DNA of 64,000 bases, taken from contig NZ_CABPSN010000004.1 in NCBI RefSeq assembly GCF_902459565.1, positions 496,001 through 560,000 of the forward strand, in the 5' to 3' direction. Shown in pieces: positions 33,768 through 45,118 of this stretch. Each line of letters opens with the position of its first letter. Position 1 is the first letter of the stretch. This DNA comes from Pandoraea aquatica (GTDB lineage Bacteria; Pseudomonadota; Gammaproteobacteria; Burkholderiales; Burkholderiaceae). Under the pieces are notes generated by a model. It saw only the letters and a program-made list of their open reading frames with translations. It was not told where the DNA came from and made no database searches. The translations under genes and the position numbers were made by a program.

Positions 33768-34865
33768 ATGCTCAAGAGAAAGCGTCGCACTTCGCAAGAG
33801 GAAGACCTCGCTGTCCCGGAGTCCGATCAGGAAGCTGATGATCGGCAGTCCCGGCAAGACGAGGACGTGGACGACGCTTTCGACGAGCGCGAGGCGGAGG
33901 ATGACGACGCCTCGTCATCCGATGGCAGTGAAGAGGGTTCGTCCTCTTCCGCCACCGGACGCAAACGCAAGTCTGCCGACGCCGACGATTTCGGCACCGT
34001 GCTGCAGGCCGAACTCACGGCCGACACCGTTCAGCACTATCTCAATCGCATCAGTGTCAAACCGCTGCTAACGCCTGCGGAGGAGCTCGATTACTCCACG
34101 CGCGCACAAGCGGGCGAATTCGCGGCGCGTCAGGTCATGATCGAGCGCAATCTGCGGCTCGTCGTGAGCATCGCCAAGGGCTACCTCAATCGCGGCGTAC
34201 CGTTGCTCGACCTGATCGAAGAAGGCAACCTCGGTTTGATGCACGCCATCGAGAAGTTCGATCCGGGGCGTGGGTTCCGTTTCTCGACGTACGCAACTTG
34301 GTGGATTCGTCAGAGTATCGAACGCGCCATCATGAATCAGGCGCGTACGGTGCGTTTGCCGGTGCACGTCATTCGGGAACTCAATCAGGTGTTGCGCGCG
34401 AAGCGTCACCTTGAGAAGAGCGCGGCTTATGTCGACGGTGGCGAGCAGCGTGACGCGCGCATCGAAGACATTGCGGATCTGACGGGGAAGACGCCCGAGG
34501 AAATCACCGACATCCTCGCGCTCAACGAGCATGTGGCGTCGCTCGACGCTCCGCTTGAAATCGACCCGGGCAGCAGTCTGCTCGATCTGCTTTCCGACGA
34601 TCGCAGCGAGGCGCCGGAGCACGAGGTTCAGCATCGCGAACTGGAAGACCTCATGCGGCTATGGTTGTCGCGTCTGTCGACCAAGCATCGCTATGTCATC
34701 GAACGCCGGTTCGGACTTAACCGTGTGGAGCCTGCGACGCTGGAAGAACTGGCGGACGAAATGGGCCTCACGCGTGAGCGCGTGCGCCAGATTCAGCAAG
34801 AGGCGCTCGTGAAGCTCAAGCGCTATTTCGCCTCGAACGGGGTGCGCAAGGACGCGGTGCTCTGA
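33768..34865 (+). CDS. rpoS: RNA polymerase sigma factor RpoS
   Basis: 365 residues. Sigma-70 regions are all visible: 1.2 ([20 protein letters not shown]), 2 ([20 protein letters not shown]), 3 ([20 protein letters not shown]) and 4.2 ([20 protein letters not shown]). It is the general stress and stationary-phase sigma factor. The first 85 residues are an acidic, Ser-rich extension longer than in E. coli RpoS (330 residues). It starts 15 nt after nlpD. Confidence 0.96.
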   Translation: MLKRKRRTSQEEDLAVPESDQEADDRQSRQDEDVDDAFDEREAEDDDASSSDGSEEGSSSSATGRKRKSADADDFGTVLQAELTADTVQHYLNRISVKPLLTPAEELDYSTRAQAGEFAARQVMIERNLRLVVSIAKGYLNRGVPLLDLIEEGNLGLMHAIEKFDPGRGFRFSTYATWWIRQSIERAIMNQARTVRLPVHVIRELNQVLRAKRHLEKSAAYVDGGEQRDARIEDIADLTGKTPEEITDILALNEHVASLDAPLEIDPGSSLLDLLSDDRSEAPEHEVQHRELEDLMRLWLSRLSTKHRYVIERRFGLNRVEPATLEELADEMGLTRERVRQIQQEALVKLKRYFASNGVRKDAVL

Positions 34866-34972
34866 GATTCGGTGGGCCACCGTCACGTGCGTGGCCGTTA
34901 CTTGCTGCTCATTTCTCTGATGCGTCGGCGTCGAATGCCGATGCTTTCTGATTTTTTCTTCTGATTTTCATC

Positions 34973-35749
34973 ATGCCATCTCCCGTTCTCGTCTTCGATA
35001 TTGAAACGATCCCCGATGTCGATGGCCTTCGCCGGCTCGAGCCCGCGTACGCCGGGCTGTCGGACGACGCCGTTGCCGAAGCGGCATTCGCTGCACGTCG
35101 CGAAAAAGTGGGGCACGACTTTTTGCCGCTGCATCTGCAGCGCGTGGCGGCAATCTCCTGTGTATTTCGCGACCGCGACGGTTTTCGTGTGAAGTCGCTG
35201 GGCACGCTGGAGGACGGGGAGGGCGCGCTGGTGTCGGGCTTCTACCGCACGATCGAAAAGTACGCCCCGCAACTCGTGTCGTGGAATGGCGGTGGTTTCG
35301 ATTTGCCGGTGCTGCACTATCGCGCCATGATTCACGGCATTTCCGCGCCGCGCTACTGGGATCTGGGCGAAGACGACCGCGAATTCAAATGGAATAACTA
35401 CATCAGTCGTTATCACCAGCGCCATCTGGACCTGATGGACGTGCTCGCCATGTATCAAGCGCGTGCAAATGCGCCGTTGGACGATCTCGCCAAGCTGTGC
35501 GGCTTTCCGGGCAAGCTCGGCATGGACGGCAGCAAAGTATGGGAGGCGTATCGCGACGGCAAACTCGAAGAGATCCGGAATTATTGCGAGACCGACGTAG
35601 TGAATACGTATCTGGTCTATTGCCGGTATCAATTGATGCGCGGTGGCCTGCGTCAGGCCGAGTACGAACAGGAGATCGAATTTGTGAAGCGATCGCTTGA
35701 GCAGGAGCCTGCGGCCCACTGGAAGGAGTATCTCGGCGCCTGGGGGTAA
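34973..35749 (+). CDS. Predicted 3'-5' exonuclease, DnaQ/PolB-like
   Basis: 258 residues with the DEDD exonuclease fold: Exo I VLVFDIETIPDVDG (Asp9, Glu11), Exo II SWNGGGFDLPVLHYRA and Exo III NYCETDVVNTYLVY. No polymerase domain, so it is one of the stand-alone PolB-like exonucleases of proteobacteria; its role in DNA or RNA processing is not known. It lies between rpoS and rlmD on the same strand, each with its own gap. Confidence 0.88.
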   Translation: MPSPVLVFDIETIPDVDGLRRLEPAYAGLSDDAVAEAAFAARREKVGHDFLPLHLQRVAAISCVFRDRDGFRVKSLGTLEDGEGALVSGFYRTIEKYAPQLVSWNGGGFDLPVLHYRAMIHGISAPRYWDLGEDDREFKWNNYISRYHQRHLDLMDVLAMYQARANAPLDDLAKLCGFPGKLGMDGSKVWEAYRDGKLEEIRNYCETDVVNTYLVYCRYQLMRGGLRQAEYEQEIEFVKRSLEQEPAAHWKEYLGAWG

Positions 35750-35880
35750 TCCGTCGCCGTTTCGTCCCGCACTTTCGTATATTTCCGCGATTTGGGCGGG
35801 GTGGTCGGCCGTCGCCATATCTCACTTGCGGACGAATCGATTAAAATGCCGGGTTTGCTGTCGCATATGAGAACAAAGAC

Positions 35881-37407
35881 GTGACCCGCTCCTCCCGAAA
35901 CTCCTCGCGCGGCCGGCCCAGTGCTGAGCCCGGCATCATCGATATCGAATCGCTCGACATGGAAGCGCGCGGCGTTGGCCGCACCGCGCCCGAGGGCGAG
36001 CCGGGTACGCCGGAATTCAAACCCGGCAAGGTCATTTTCGTCGAGGGCGCACTGCCTGGCGAGCGCGTCACGTATCTGAGCTATCGCCGCAAGCCCAAAT
36101 TCGAACAAGCGGAAACGGTGAGCGTGCTCCGGTCGAGTTCGATGCGCGCCAAACCGCAATGTCCACACTTCGGCAAATGCGGCGGATGCTCGATGCAGCA
36201 TCTGGAGCCGCGAGCGCAGATCGCCATCAAGCAGCGCGTTCTTGAGGACAATCTCGCCCGACTCGGGAAAGTTCGTGCCGAGGCGATGCTTCGTCCGATT
36301 CAGGGCCCCGACTGGGGCTACCGCTTCCGCGCGCGCCTGACGGTGCGCTACGTGCCCAAGAAGGGTGGCGTACTGATCGGTTTCCATGAGCGCAAGAGCA
36401 GCTACGTCGCCGATATGGATTCGTGCGAGGTGCTGCCGCGTCACGTGTCGGACATGCTGGTGCCGCTGCGTCGTCTGGTCGAATCGCTGTCGATTCGTGA
36501 GCGCCTGCCGCAAATCGAACTGGCGATTGGTGCTGACGTCACGGCGCTTGTGCTGCGTATTCTCGAGCCGCTGACGCCGGCGGACGAAGACATTCTCCGC
36601 GCGTTTGCGGACGCGAATCGCGTTCAGTTCTGGGTGCAGACGAAGGGGCCGGACACGGCCGTGCCGTTCTATCCGCTCGAACCGGAACTCCATTACACGC
36701 TGCCGGAATACCAGATCCGGATGCCGTTCAAGCCGACGGACTTTACGCAGGTCAATCATCAAATCAACCGCGTGCTTGTGCATCGTGCGCTGCGTCTGCT
36801 TGCGCCGCAGTCGAACGAGCGCGTGCTCGATCTGTTCTGTGGGCTGGGCAACTTCACGTTGCCGCTGGCGCGTCGTGCCGGCACAGTCATGGGGATTGAG
36901 GGCAGCACAGCGTTGACCGAACGCGCCTTGGCCAATGCGCAGCGCAACGGCGTGGCCGAGCGGACGGAGTTCGCGTGCCGCAACCTGTTCGATATCACTG
37001 CGGACGACATGCGTGCGCTCGGCGCGTTCGACCGCTATCTGATCGATCCGCCGCGCGAGGGTGCGCTGGCGGTGTCGAAGGCGCTGGCCGAACTGGCGCA
37101 GCAAGGGTACGAGGGTCTGCCCAAGCGTATCGTGTACGTTTCCTGCAGCCCGGCGACGTTGGCACGCGACGCCGGCTTGCTGGTGCATGAGGCGGGGTAT
37201 CGTTTGACACTGGCCGGTGTCGTGAACATGTTCCCGCACACCTCGCACGTGGAATCGATGGCGGTATTCGAACATGAGAGCATCGGGCAGCCGTGGGTGC
37301 CGCGCGTGCGCGTATCCGGTGATGCCACCGATGAGCCCGCCGACGAAGGTGTCGAGGCGATTGCCGGTGCGACAGATGGTGAGGGTGTCATCCACGAGGG
37401 TGTCTAA
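35881..37407 (+). CDS. rlmD: 23S rRNA (uracil(1939)-C(5))-methyltransferase RlmD
   Basis: 508 residues from GTG 35881. TRAM-like N-terminus, then the [4Fe-4S] cluster motif [17 protein letters not shown] motif [20 protein letters not shown], and the catalytic cysteine in [14 protein letters not shown]. It methylates U1939 of 23S rRNA using SAM. The C-terminal about 40 residues after [19 protein letters not shown] are an acidic tail beyond the usual RlmD end. Confidence 0.95.
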   Translation: MTRSSRNSSRGRPSAEPGIIDIESLDMEARGVGRTAPEGEPGTPEFKPGKVIFVEGALPGERVTYLSYRRKPKFEQAETVSVLRSSSMRAKPQCPHFGKCGGCSMQHLEPRAQIAIKQRVLEDNLARLGKVRAEAMLRPIQGPDWGYRFRARLTVRYVPKKGGVLIGFHERKSSYVADMDSCEVLPRHVSDMLVPLRRLVESLSIRERLPQIELAIGADVTALVLRILEPLTPADEDILRAFADANRVQFWVQTKGPDTAVPFYPLEPELHYTLPEYQIRMPFKPTDFTQVNHQINRVLVHRALRLLAPQSNERVLDLFCGLGNFTLPLARRAGTVMGIEGSTALTERALANAQRNGVAERTEFACRNLFDITADDMRALGAFDRYLIDPPREGALAVSKALAELAQQGYEGLPKRIVYVSCSPATLARDAGLLVHEAGYRLTLAGVVNMFPHTSHVESMAVFEHESIGQPWVPRVRVSGDATDEPADEGVEAIAGATDGEGVIHEGV

Positions 37408-37507
37408 GTATTCGCGGATGGGGCTGAAAACGCACTAGGCGCCCGCCAGGCAGGGGCCGCAGGTTGCTGTCTCTCGGTCGTCCACCGCGAATCCGAATCC
37501 CCCAAAG

Positions 37508-37538
37508 AAAAAGCCAGTCCCGAAGGACTGGCTTTTTT
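37508..37538. terminator. Bidirectional terminator between rlmD and the Bax-inhibitor-like gene
   Basis: AAAAGCCAGTCC/GGACTGGCTTTTTT with a CGAA loop; T run on plus and A/T flank for minus. Both flanking genes converge on it. Confidence 0.9.
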
Positions 37539-37585
37539 ACTTCTGACTAGCTGGCGGCGCTGACCGCCAGTCATTACCTCGCCGC

Positions 37586-38287
37586 TTAGTTGCGGTTGCC
37601 GCCCAGCACGCCGAGGATGGCGAGCAGGTTGGTGAAGATGTTGTACAGGTCGAGGTAGATCGCGAGGGTTGCCGTCACGTAGTTCGTTTCGCCGCCGTTC
37701 ACCACGCGCTGCACGTCAAACAGGATGTACGCCGAGAAGATCGCGATGGCGAGGACCGAGACCGTCAGCATCAGTGCCGGCAGATGCAGCCAGATGTTGG
37801 CGATCGAGGCGAGCAGGATCACGATCACGCCCATGAACAGCCACTTGCCCAGGCCGCTGAAGTCGCGCTTGCTGACCGTCGCAACCGTTGCCATCACGGT
37901 GAAGATCACAGCCGTGCCGCCGAACGCCAGCATGATGAGCGATGCACCGTTCGAAAAGCCCAGTACGAAGCTCAGCAGGCGCGTGAGCATCAGGCCCATG
38001 AAGAACGTGAAGCCCAACAGTAGTGCCACGCCGACGCCGCTATTCTTGAAGCGTTCGATCGCGAACATGAAGCCGAAAGCAACTGCGAGGAACAGGACCA
38101 TGCTGACCACCGGGCTGCCCGCGAACAGCGCGAAGCCGTAGGTCACACCCAGCCAGGCACCTGCAATCGTCGGCAGCATCGACAGCGCGAGCAGCCAATA
38201 CGTGTTGCGCAGCACCTTGTTGCGTACCTGTGCGGTCGAGACGCCACCCGTCCCGCCGTAGCCGAAGCGTTGGAAATCCTGGTTCAT
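37586..38287 (-). CDS. Bax inhibitor-1/YccA family integral membrane protein
   Basis: 233 residues with seven predicted membrane helices and a short polar N-terminus (MNQDFQRFGYGGTGGVSTAQ). The C-terminal FSAYILFDVQRVVNGGETNYV and ALAIYLDLYNIFTNLL are BI-1 family signatures. In E. coli YccA modulates the FtsH protease, and hflK and hflC of that system lie 13 kb away. CACGGAGAACACAATAT supplies the ribosome-binding site. Function in this organism not shown. Confidence 0.92.
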   Translation of the reverse strand: MNQDFQRFGYGGTGGVSTAQVRNKVLRNTYWLLALSMLPTIAGAWLGVTYGFALFAGSPVVSMVLFLAVAFGFMFAIERFKNSGVGVALLLGFTFFMGLMLTRLLSFVLGFSNGASLIMLAFGGTAVIFTVMATVATVSKRDFSGLGKWLFMGVIVILLASIANIWLHLPALMLTVSVLAIAIFSAYILFDVQRVVNGGETNYVTATLAIYLDLYNIFTNLLAILGVLGGNRN

Positions 38288-38695
38288 ATATTGTGTTCTC
38301 CGTGGTCGTTGTGCCTGTTGGCGGGGCCGGCAGGCGCCTTATGACGCATACGATGACCGGCAACCGTTGCCGGCGAATCCCCCGCAGCCGTTGGTCTGGC
38401 TTGTCGTCGAAGTGCAAGGATACCGAAATCCCCTGCGCAAAGCGCTCGGACGATTCTCGAAATCTCGGGGCAAAAGTCCCATTTTCAATCGGCCGTTGCG
38501 CTCGTCAACCCTCCCATCAAGGGAGGGCGCCGGAATCACACCCTTGTGTCAACTTCGCGAAAAGCCGGATCGTCCCGGCCGTCCTGCGTTTGAGCGGTAC
38601 GCGCACTGTAGGTTCCATCCCCATCATAACAGCCTTCGTGCTACAATTACGGGTTCATGTTGGTTATATAACTGCTTAATTTTTTGGAGTTTTTC
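38288..38695. other. Divergent intergenic region between the BI-1 gene and ndk
   Basis: 408 nt with no supported gene. Near the ndk end, TACAAT at 38642-38647 is -10-like without a clear -35, and TTGGAG is the ndk ribosome-binding site. The rest shows no repeat or hairpin of note. Confidence 0.4.
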
Positions 38696-39121
38696 ATGGC
38701 AGTCGAACGCACTTTGTCGATTATCAAGCCCGATGCCGTTGCTAAGAACGTGATCGGCCAGATTTACAGCCGCTTCGAAGCCGCCGGCCTGAAGATCGCC
38801 GCTGCCAAGCTGGTGCACCTGTCGCGCGCCGATGCCGAGCAGTTCTACGCCGTGCACAAGGAGCGCCCGTTCTTCAAGGATCTGGTCGACTTCATGATCT
38901 CGGGCCCGGTGATGATCCAGGCACTGGAAGGTGAAAACGCCATCGCGAAGAACCGCGAACTGATGGGCGCCACCGACCCGAAGAAGGCGGAGAAGGGCAC
39001 GATTCGCGCCGACTTCGCCGACAGCATCGACGCCAACGCTGTGCACGGCTCGGACGCTGCTGAAACGGCCGCTGTGGAAGTGGCTTTCTTCTTCCCGGGC
39101 ATGAACGTCTACTCGCGCTAA
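38696..39121 (+). CDS. ndk: Nucleoside-diphosphate kinase
   Basis: 141 residues, family length. [20 protein letters not shown] is the family N-terminus and His117 in NAVHGSDA is the phosphorylated histidine. It converts NDPs to NTPs with ATP. The start at 38696 is preceded by TTGGAG. Followed at 59 nt by rlmN, a common order. Confidence 0.97.
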   Translation: MAVERTLSIIKPDAVAKNVIGQIYSRFEAAGLKIAAAKLVHLSRADAEQFYAVHKERPFFKDLVDFMISGPVMIQALEGENAIAKNRELMGATDPKKAEKGTIRADFADSIDANAVHGSDAAETAAVEVAFFFPGMNVYSR

Positions 39122-39180
39122 GCCGCGTATAGTCGCTCAATTGCAGGAAGTTACCGAAGGGATGTTGACGGACCAGGGCC

Positions 39181-40302
39181 ATGACCAACCTTACGAATCT
39201 GCTTGATTACGATCCGGACGGTCTGGCCGCCTATTGCGGCACGCTCGGCGAAAAGCCGTTCCGTGCTCGCCAGCTCCAGCGTTGGATCCACCAGATGGGC
39301 GCCGCCGATTTCGACGGCATGACCGATCTGGCCAAGTCGCTGCGCGAGAAGTTGAAAACGCGCGCGCACATCGCCGCGCCTGCCGCCATCACCGACCATC
39401 TGTCGGCGGACGGTACGCGCAAATGGCTGCTGGATGTGGGTAACGGCAATGCCGTCGAGACCGTCTACATCCCTGAGGAGACGCGTGGCACGCTTTGCGT
39501 TTCGTCGCAAGCGGGCTGCGCCGTCAATTGCCGGTTCTGTTCGACCGGCAAGCAGGGTTTTTCGCGCAATCTGTCGCTTGGCGAAATCATCGGCCAGTTG
39601 TGGATGGCCGAGTTTGCATTGCGCCGCGACCTCGGGCGCGAAGGCAAGAACGAACGCGTTATCACCAACGTGGTGATGATGGGGATGGGCGAGCCGCTGC
39701 TCAATTTCGACAACGTGGTCGGTGCCATGCGCCTGATGCTCGACGACAACGCCTATGGGCTGTCGCGTCGTCGCGTGACCTTGTCGACGTCCGGTGTGGT
39801 GCCGATGATGGACCGCCTGGGCCAGGAACTGCCCGTGGCGCTGGCCGTCTCGCTGCACGCGCCGAACGATGCGCTGCGCGACGTGCTCGTGCCACTCAAC
39901 AAAAAATATCCGTTACGCGAACTGATGGGCGCGTGCGAGCGTTACCTGGAAGTGGCGCCGCGCGATTTCATCACGTTCGAGTACTGCATGCTCGACGGTG
40001 TAAACGACACCGAAGCGCATGCGCGCGAGCTTGTCGCACTGACGCGCGACGTGCCGTGCAAATTCAATCTGATCCCTTTCAATCCGTTCCCCGAATCCGG
40101 TCTGCTGCGCTCGAAGGATCCGCAAATCAAGCGATTTGCGCAGATTTTGCTCGACGCAGGCCTCGTCACGACGGTGCGCAAGACGCGCGGTGACGACATC
40201 GACGCCGCCTGTGGTCAGCTGGCCGGCGAAGTGCAGGATCGCACGCGGCTTGCACAGCGCGGCAAATTCGGGAAAATCGCGGTCGAGGTGCGTAGCGTAT
40301 GA
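39181..40302 (+). CDS. rlmN: Dual-specificity 23S rRNA/tRNA m2A methyltransferase RlmN
   Basis: 373-residue radical SAM enzyme. The cluster motif CxxxCxxC reads [18 protein letters not shown], and the methyl-carrier cysteine near the C-terminus lies in [13 protein letters not shown]. It makes 2-methyladenosine at A2503 of 23S rRNA and A37 of some tRNAs. Begins the rlmN-rodZ-ispG-hisS-yfgM-bamB-der order common in proteobacteria. Confidence 0.96.
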   Translation: MTNLTNLLDYDPDGLAAYCGTLGEKPFRARQLQRWIHQMGAADFDGMTDLAKSLREKLKTRAHIAAPAAITDHLSADGTRKWLLDVGNGNAVETVYIPEETRGTLCVSSQAGCAVNCRFCSTGKQGFSRNLSLGEIIGQLWMAEFALRRDLGREGKNERVITNVVMMGMGEPLLNFDNVVGAMRLMLDDNAYGLSRRRVTLSTSGVVPMMDRLGQELPVALAVSLHAPNDALRDVLVPLNKKYPLRELMGACERYLEVAPRDFITFEYCMLDGVNDTEAHARELVALTRDVPCKFNLIPFNPFPESGLLRSKDPQIKRFAQILLDAGLVTTVRKTRGDDIDAACGQLAGEVQDRTRLAQRGKFGKIAVEVRSV

Positions 40303-40563
40303 GGCTTCGCATGGGCGGGCGTGGACCGTGGCTAGGGCCGTCGGCCCCGCACGTGCCATGCCTTGCGTCGGATCAGTCGTGCACAAAAGCATTCCTTGCG
40401 CGGGGCGCGTTTCGCGTTCCGCGCAATTTCGTCAGTGACATGCAAAATCGCCCGATGCGCCGCGCAGATCTTCACGCCGCGCGCACGGGGGACGATGTAG
40501 CGAAGCTGTCGCGAGCATATCCTCAGCCGCTGCGGGCGGCTGCTTACGAACGGGGGCGTATCG

Positions 40564-41652
40564 ATGGATAACCAGAATCAGGCGGATGCAGGCGGGCAAA
40601 CCGGGGCTCAAGGCCAGGGCTTGCCGCAGGGAGCACCTGCCGGATGGGCGGAGCTGGGCGCGCAAGTGGGTGCGCAACTGGCCGCTTTGCGCGAGAAGCG
40701 CGGCATGTCCATTGAGGACGTGTCGGCGCGTTTGAAGGTCTCGGTGCAGAAGCTCAAGCGTCTCGAAGCCGGCGAGTGGGATGCCTTGCCGGAAATGCCG
40801 TTTATTCAGGGTGTGGTGCGTAGCTACGCGCGCATGGTCGGGGGCGATCCCGAACCGATGATCGAATCGCTGCGCCGCGTGAGCGGCACGGCACCGGTCC
40901 CCATCGATATCCCGCAACCGCAGTCGGGGCAGCCGAGCATTCCGAAGAGCCCGGTGCGTTTCCGCTCGCCGGTCGCCGCCTCTCAGGCCAAGTGGCCCTG
41001 GGCACTGGCCGCGCTGGTCGTGATCGCGGGGGCTGCGTGGTACTTCGGCAATGCCCACAAGGCTGGGCGCGGCAACATCGAAGCGGCAGATCTGGCAAGC
41101 GGCGCGTCGGCACAAGGTGCGGCCGATGCCGCAGAGCCGGCCAGTCAGCCGGTGGTCGCCGATGCCAACGGCACGCCGCCGGGGGCCGAAGGCGGTGCCG
41201 CCACGAACGTCGCCAATGCGACGAACAACGGCAATACGGAAAGTACGGTCAATAACGCATCGGCCAGTGCGGCCGCTGCAGGCCCGGGCCTGATCGCCGC
41301 CGTCGATCCGACGCACGTGGTTGCGGGGATCGCCAGTGCTGCGGCCGCGACGAGCGCAGCAACGCCTGCGGCACCGGCCGAAGCGAAGGCGTCGAGCGTT
41401 GGTGCGCCGGGTAATGGCAAGATTGCGTTGCATCTGAAGGCAGACAGCTGGGTGGAAGTGCGTTCGAAGGACGGCAAGGTGCTGTTCTCCCAACTGATGC
41501 GTGCAGGTGCCGAACAGGAAATCACGGGCGATGCGCCGCTCAAGATCGTTGTGGGTAACGTCGCGGGCGTCGAGTCGCTGGAATTCAACGGTCAACCGGT
41601 CGAGATCAAGTCCCGCAATGCGGGCAACGTGGCGCGTCTGACGCTCCAGTAA
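40564..41652 (+). CDS. rodZ: Cytoskeleton protein RodZ-like (HTH plus DUF4115)
   Basis: 362 residues. Cytoplasmic helix-turn-helix of the Cro/CI kind (LAALREKRGMSIEDVSARLK and LKRLEAGEWDALPEMPFIQG), a single membrane helix at about 142-160 (WPWALAALVVIAGAAWYF), an Ala/Asn/Pro-rich periplasmic linker, and the C-terminal DUF4115 beta domain (LHLKADSWVEVRSKDGKVLF). RodZ couples MreB to the wall elongation complex. The gap of 261 nt after rlmN holds no gene. A huge frame on the opposite strand is a shadow. Confidence 0.9.
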   Translation: MDNQNQADAGGQTGAQGQGLPQGAPAGWAELGAQVGAQLAALREKRGMSIEDVSARLKVSVQKLKRLEAGEWDALPEMPFIQGVVRSYARMVGGDPEPMIESLRRVSGTAPVPIDIPQPQSGQPSIPKSPVRFRSPVAASQAKWPWALAALVVIAGAAWYFGNAHKAGRGNIEAADLASGASAQGAADAAEPASQPVVADANGTPPGAEGGAATNVANATNNGNTESTVNNASASAAAAGPGLIAAVDPTHVVAGIASAAAATSAATPAAPAEAKASSVGAPGNGKIALHLKADSWVEVRSKDGKVLFSQLMRAGAEQEITGDAPLKIVVGNVAGVESLEFNGQPVEIKSRNAGNVARLTLQ

Positions 41653-41670
41653 GACCGAAAGAGGGTAATC

Positions 41671-42951
41671 ATGGCTTCTGTAGAATGCATGCCGATCATC
41701 GGTGGTCCGGCACCCCGCCGTCAGTCCCGCAAGGTCGGGATTCGCTGGGGCGGTCAACTGGTGACGGTTGGCGGCGATTCGCCGATTCGCGTGCAATCGA
41801 TGACCAACACCGACACGGCCGACGTGATCGGTACGGCCATTCAGGTCAAGGAACTGGCGCAGGCCGGCTCCGAACTCGTGCGGATCACGGTGAATACGCC
41901 GGAAGCGGCTGCTGCCGTGCCGCATATCCGCGAGCAACTCGATCGCATGGGCGTGATGGTGCCGCTGGTGGGCGACTTCCACTACAACGGCCACAAGCTG
42001 CTCGCCGACTATCCGGAATGTGCTGAGACGCTGTCGAAGTACCGCATCAACCCGGGTAACGTCGGGCAGGGCGCCAAGCGCGACACGCAGTTCGCGCAAA
42101 TGATCGAGATGGCGATCAAGTACGACAAGCCGGTGCGTATCGGTGTGAACTGGGGCAGCCTGGATCAGTCGTTGCTCGCTCGCATCATGGACGAAAACGC
42201 CGCACGTGCCACGCCGTGGGACGCGCAGAGCGTGATGTACGAAGCGCTGATCACGTCGGCGCTCGAATCGGCCGAACTCGCGCAACGCGTGGGTCTCGCG
42301 GCCGACAAGATTCTGCTGTCGTGCAAGGTCAGCGCAGTGCAGGACCTGATCGCGGTGTACCGCGAGTTGGCCAAGCGTTGCGACTATGCGCTGCACCTCG
42401 GGCTGACCGAGGCTGGTATGGGTTCGAAGGGTATCGTCGCTTCGACGGCTGCGCTGTCGGTGCTGCTGCAAGAAGGCATCGGCGACACGATCCGTATTTC
42501 GCTGACGCCGGAACCGGGAGGCGCGCGTACGGGCGAAGTCGTGGTGGCGCAGGAAATCCTGCAGACGATGGGCCTGCGTGCGTTCGCACCGATGGTGATC
42601 GCCTGCCCCGGTTGCGGCCGTACGACGAGCACGGTGTTCCAGGAACTGGCGTCGAATATTCAGACATACCTGCGTGAACAAATGCCGGTGTGGAAGGCTC
42701 AATATCCGGGCGTCGAGAACATGAACGTCGCGGTCATGGGCTGCATCGTGAACGGTCCGGGCGAATCGAAGCACGCGAACATCGGCATCAGCCTGCCGGG
42801 TTCGGGCGAATCGCCGGCAGCACCGGTTTTCGTCGATGGCGAAAAGGTGCGCACGCTGCGTGGCGATCACATCGCTGAGGAATTCCAGCAGATCGTCGAC
42901 GACTATGTGAAGACGCATTACGGTCAGGCCGAAGGCGCAGTGGCCGCCTAA
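41671..42951 (+). CDS. ispG: 4-hydroxy-3-methylbut-2-en-1-yl diphosphate synthase (flavodoxin)
   Basis: 426 residues. It catalyses the penultimate step of the MEP isoprenoid pathway. The [4Fe-4S] ligands lie in [19 protein letters not shown] and the third in [24 protein letters not shown] is the family N-terminal motif. It starts 18 nt after rodZ, with AGAGGG upstream. Confidence 0.97.
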   Translation: MASVECMPIIGGPAPRRQSRKVGIRWGGQLVTVGGDSPIRVQSMTNTDTADVIGTAIQVKELAQAGSELVRITVNTPEAAAAVPHIREQLDRMGVMVPLVGDFHYNGHKLLADYPECAETLSKYRINPGNVGQGAKRDTQFAQMIEMAIKYDKPVRIGVNWGSLDQSLLARIMDENAARATPWDAQSVMYEALITSALESAELAQRVGLAADKILLSCKVSAVQDLIAVYRELAKRCDYALHLGLTEAGMGSKGIVASTAALSVLLQEGIGDTIRISLTPEPGGARTGEVVVAQEILQTMGLRAFAPMVIACPGCGRTTSTVFQELASNIQTYLREQMPVWKAQYPGVENMNVAVMGCIVNGPGESKHANIGISLPGSGESPAAPVFVDGEKVRTLRGDHIAEEFQQIVDDYVKTHYGQAEGAVAA

Positions 42952-43024
42952 GCGGGCATGCGCTATGTGCGCCAGCACACCGTGAGCAGTGCGTCGCAGG
43001 GACGCAGGCAGAACACAAGAGAAT

Positions 43025-44401
43025 ATGACTGACGCAAAGAAGAATCGCCTCGCCAAACTGGCCGGGGTCAAAGGCATGAACGACATCCTCCCGCAGGACG
43101 AAGCCCTGTGGGAGTTTTTCGAGGAATCGGTGCGCGCCATGTTGCGTGCCTACGGCTATCAACAGATCCGTACGCCGATCCTCGAACAGACGCAATTGTT
43201 CACGCGCGGTATCGGTGAAGTGACGGACATCGTCGAGAAAGAGATGTACAGCTTCACCGACTCGCTCAATGGCGAACAACTCACGATGCGTCCGGAGGGT
43301 ACGGCGGCAGCGGTTCGCGCAACGCTCGAACACAATCTGCTGTACGGCGGCCCCAAGCGTCTGTGGTACTTCGGCCCGATGTTCCGTCACGAAAAGCCGC
43401 AACGCGGCCGCTATCGTCAGTTCCATCAGGTCGGCGTGGAAGCGCTCGGTCTGGCAGGCCCGGACGCTGACGTCGAAATCATTCTGATGTGCCAGCGTCT
43501 GTGGGACGATCTCGGTCTGACCGGTATCCACCTCCAGTTGAACTCGCTGGGGCAGGGCGAAGAGCGCGCGCGTCACCGCGCCGATCTGATCGCCTACCTC
43601 GAGAAGCACGTCGATCTGCTGGATGAGGACGGCAAGCGTCGCCTCTACACCAATCCGCTGCGCGTGCTCGATACGAAGAACCAGGCGATGCAGGAAATGG
43701 TCGAAGGTGCGCCGAAGCTCATCGACTATCTCGGCGAAGCGTCGATCAAGCACTTCGAGGGCGTGCAGTCGCTGCTCAAGGCGAACAACATCCCGTTCAC
43801 GATCAATCCGCGTCTCGTGCGCGGTCTGGATTACTACAATCTGACCGTGTTCGAGTGGGTGACGGACAAGCTGGGTGCGCAGGGCACGGTGGCCGGTGGC
43901 GGTCGTTACGATCCGCTGATCGAGCAACTGGGTGGCGATGCTACGCCGGCTTGCGGCTGGGCGATGGGTGTCGAACGCATTCTCGAACTGCTGCGCGAAG
44001 ACGATCTTGTGCCGCAGGCCGAAGGTGCTGACGTCTACGTCGTGCATCAGGGAGAATCGGCCGTGGCGCCGGCGCTGATTGCAGCAGAACGCATGCGCGA
44101 TGCCGGTCTGAACGTGGTGTTCCATTGCAGCCCGGACGGCAACGGTAGCAGCTTCAAGTCGCAGATGAAGCGCGCGAACGCCAGCGGTGCCAACTTCGCC
44201 GTCATCATCGGTGAGAACGAAGTGGCGTCGGGCACTGCCGAAGTCAAACATCTGCGTGCCGCCGAGCAGACGAACAACCAGACAAGCGTGCCGTTCGACG
44301 GTCTCGCCGAGTATCTGATCGACGCCATCGTCGCCAGTGCCGATGAGAGCGTGAACGAAAGCCTGGCCGACGACGGCGCAGGCAACGAAACGCTTCATTA
44401 A
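43025..44401 (+). CDS. hisS: Histidine--tRNA ligase
   Basis: 458 residues, class II synthetase. Motif 2 is [20 protein letters not shown], motif 1 region [15 protein letters not shown], histidine-specific [13 protein letters not shown], and motif 3 [24 protein letters not shown]-terminal anticodon-binding domain follows. The start at 43025 follows AAGAG. A HisS paralogue, hisZ, lies 9 kb downstream. Confidence 0.97.
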   Translation: MTDAKKNRLAKLAGVKGMNDILPQDEALWEFFEESVRAMLRAYGYQQIRTPILEQTQLFTRGIGEVTDIVEKEMYSFTDSLNGEQLTMRPEGTAAAVRATLEHNLLYGGPKRLWYFGPMFRHEKPQRGRYRQFHQVGVEALGLAGPDADVEIILMCQRLWDDLGLTGIHLQLNSLGQGEERARHRADLIAYLEKHVDLLDEDGKRRLYTNPLRVLDTKNQAMQEMVEGAPKLIDYLGEASIKHFEGVQSLLKANNIPFTINPRLVRGLDYYNLTVFEWVTDKLGAQGTVAGGGRYDPLIEQLGGDATPACGWAMGVERILELLREDDLVPQAEGADVYVVHQGESAVAPALIAAERMRDAGLNVVFHCSPDGNGSSFKSQMKRANASGANFAVIIGENEVASGTAEVKHLRAAEQTNNQTSVPFDGLAEYLIDAIVASADESVNESLADDGAGNETLH

Positions 44402-44432
44402 TCCAAGACGCCAGACACGGAGAACCCGGCGA

Positions 44433-45062
44433 ATGAGCAGCTATCACGAGGAACAGGAACAGATCGAGAACGTAAAGGCCTGGTGGAAGCAGTACGGCAA
44501 TTACGTTATCTGGACGCTCGTCGTCATCATGCTGGCCTATGGCGGCTGGAACCTGTGGCGCTATTACGAGCGCAAGCAGGCGGTGGAAGCCGGCGTGCTG
44601 TATGGCGAACTGGAAACGGCCGTCACTGCGAACGACAAGGTGAAGGTTGCCCGTATCGCGTCTGACATGGAGAGCAAGTTCAGCGGCACGCCGTATGCGC
44701 AGATGACCGCGCTGCTCGCCGCCAAGACGCTGGCCGATAGCGGTGACGTGGCAGGTGCCAAGGCGCAACTGCAATGGGCAGTGTCGAACGCCAAGGACGA
44801 CGAGTACAAGCAACTGGCCAAGCTGCGTCTGGCGGGTGTGCTGCTCGACGAGAAGGCTTACGACGAAGCGCTCAAGATGCTCGACAACCCGCCGGCACCG
44901 TATGCTGCGCTGTTTGCCGATCGCCGCGGCGATGTCCTCGTCGCCCAGAGCAAGGTGGCCGACGCACGAACCGCTTACAAGCTGGCGCTCGACAAGCTCG
45001 ACAAGCAGGATTCGGGCATGCGCCAGTTCGTGCAATTCAAGCTCGACGCGCTGGGGGCCTGA
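44433..45062 (+). CDS. YfgM-like tetratricopeptide membrane protein
   Basis: 209 residues. Short cytoplasmic N-terminus (MSSYHEEQEQIENVKAWWKQ), one membrane helix at about 24-43 and periplasmic TPR-like repeats (LAAKTLADSGDVAGAKAQLQ, LDEKAYDEALKMLDNPPA). In E. coli YfgM associates with SecYEG and PpiD as an export chaperone. It lies between hisS and bamB, as in E. coli. Confidence 0.9.
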   Translation: MSSYHEEQEQIENVKAWWKQYGNYVIWTLVVIMLAYGGWNLWRYYERKQAVEAGVLYGELETAVTANDKVKVARIASDMESKFSGTPYAQMTALLAAKTLADSGDVAGAKAQLQWAVSNAKDDEYKQLAKLRLAGVLLDEKAYDEALKMLDNPPAPYAALFADRRGDVLVAQSKVADARTAYKLALDKLDKQDSGMRQFVQFKLDALGA

Positions 45063-45118
45063 CGCGCGTCGGCATTCCGTTGGCAAGTATTACCCTCCCA
45101 TAACGCATAACCGGGTAC

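Noticed and set aside
40432..43140. 902-codon open frame on the minus strand opposite rodZ and ispG
   Set aside because: Translation is Arg/His/Asp-rich with no domain; it mirrors the codon bias of two conserved plus-strand genes. A typical high-G+C shadow.
42788..44398. 536-codon minus-strand frame opposite hisS
   Set aside because: Shadow of the conserved hisS sequence; no start context or domain.
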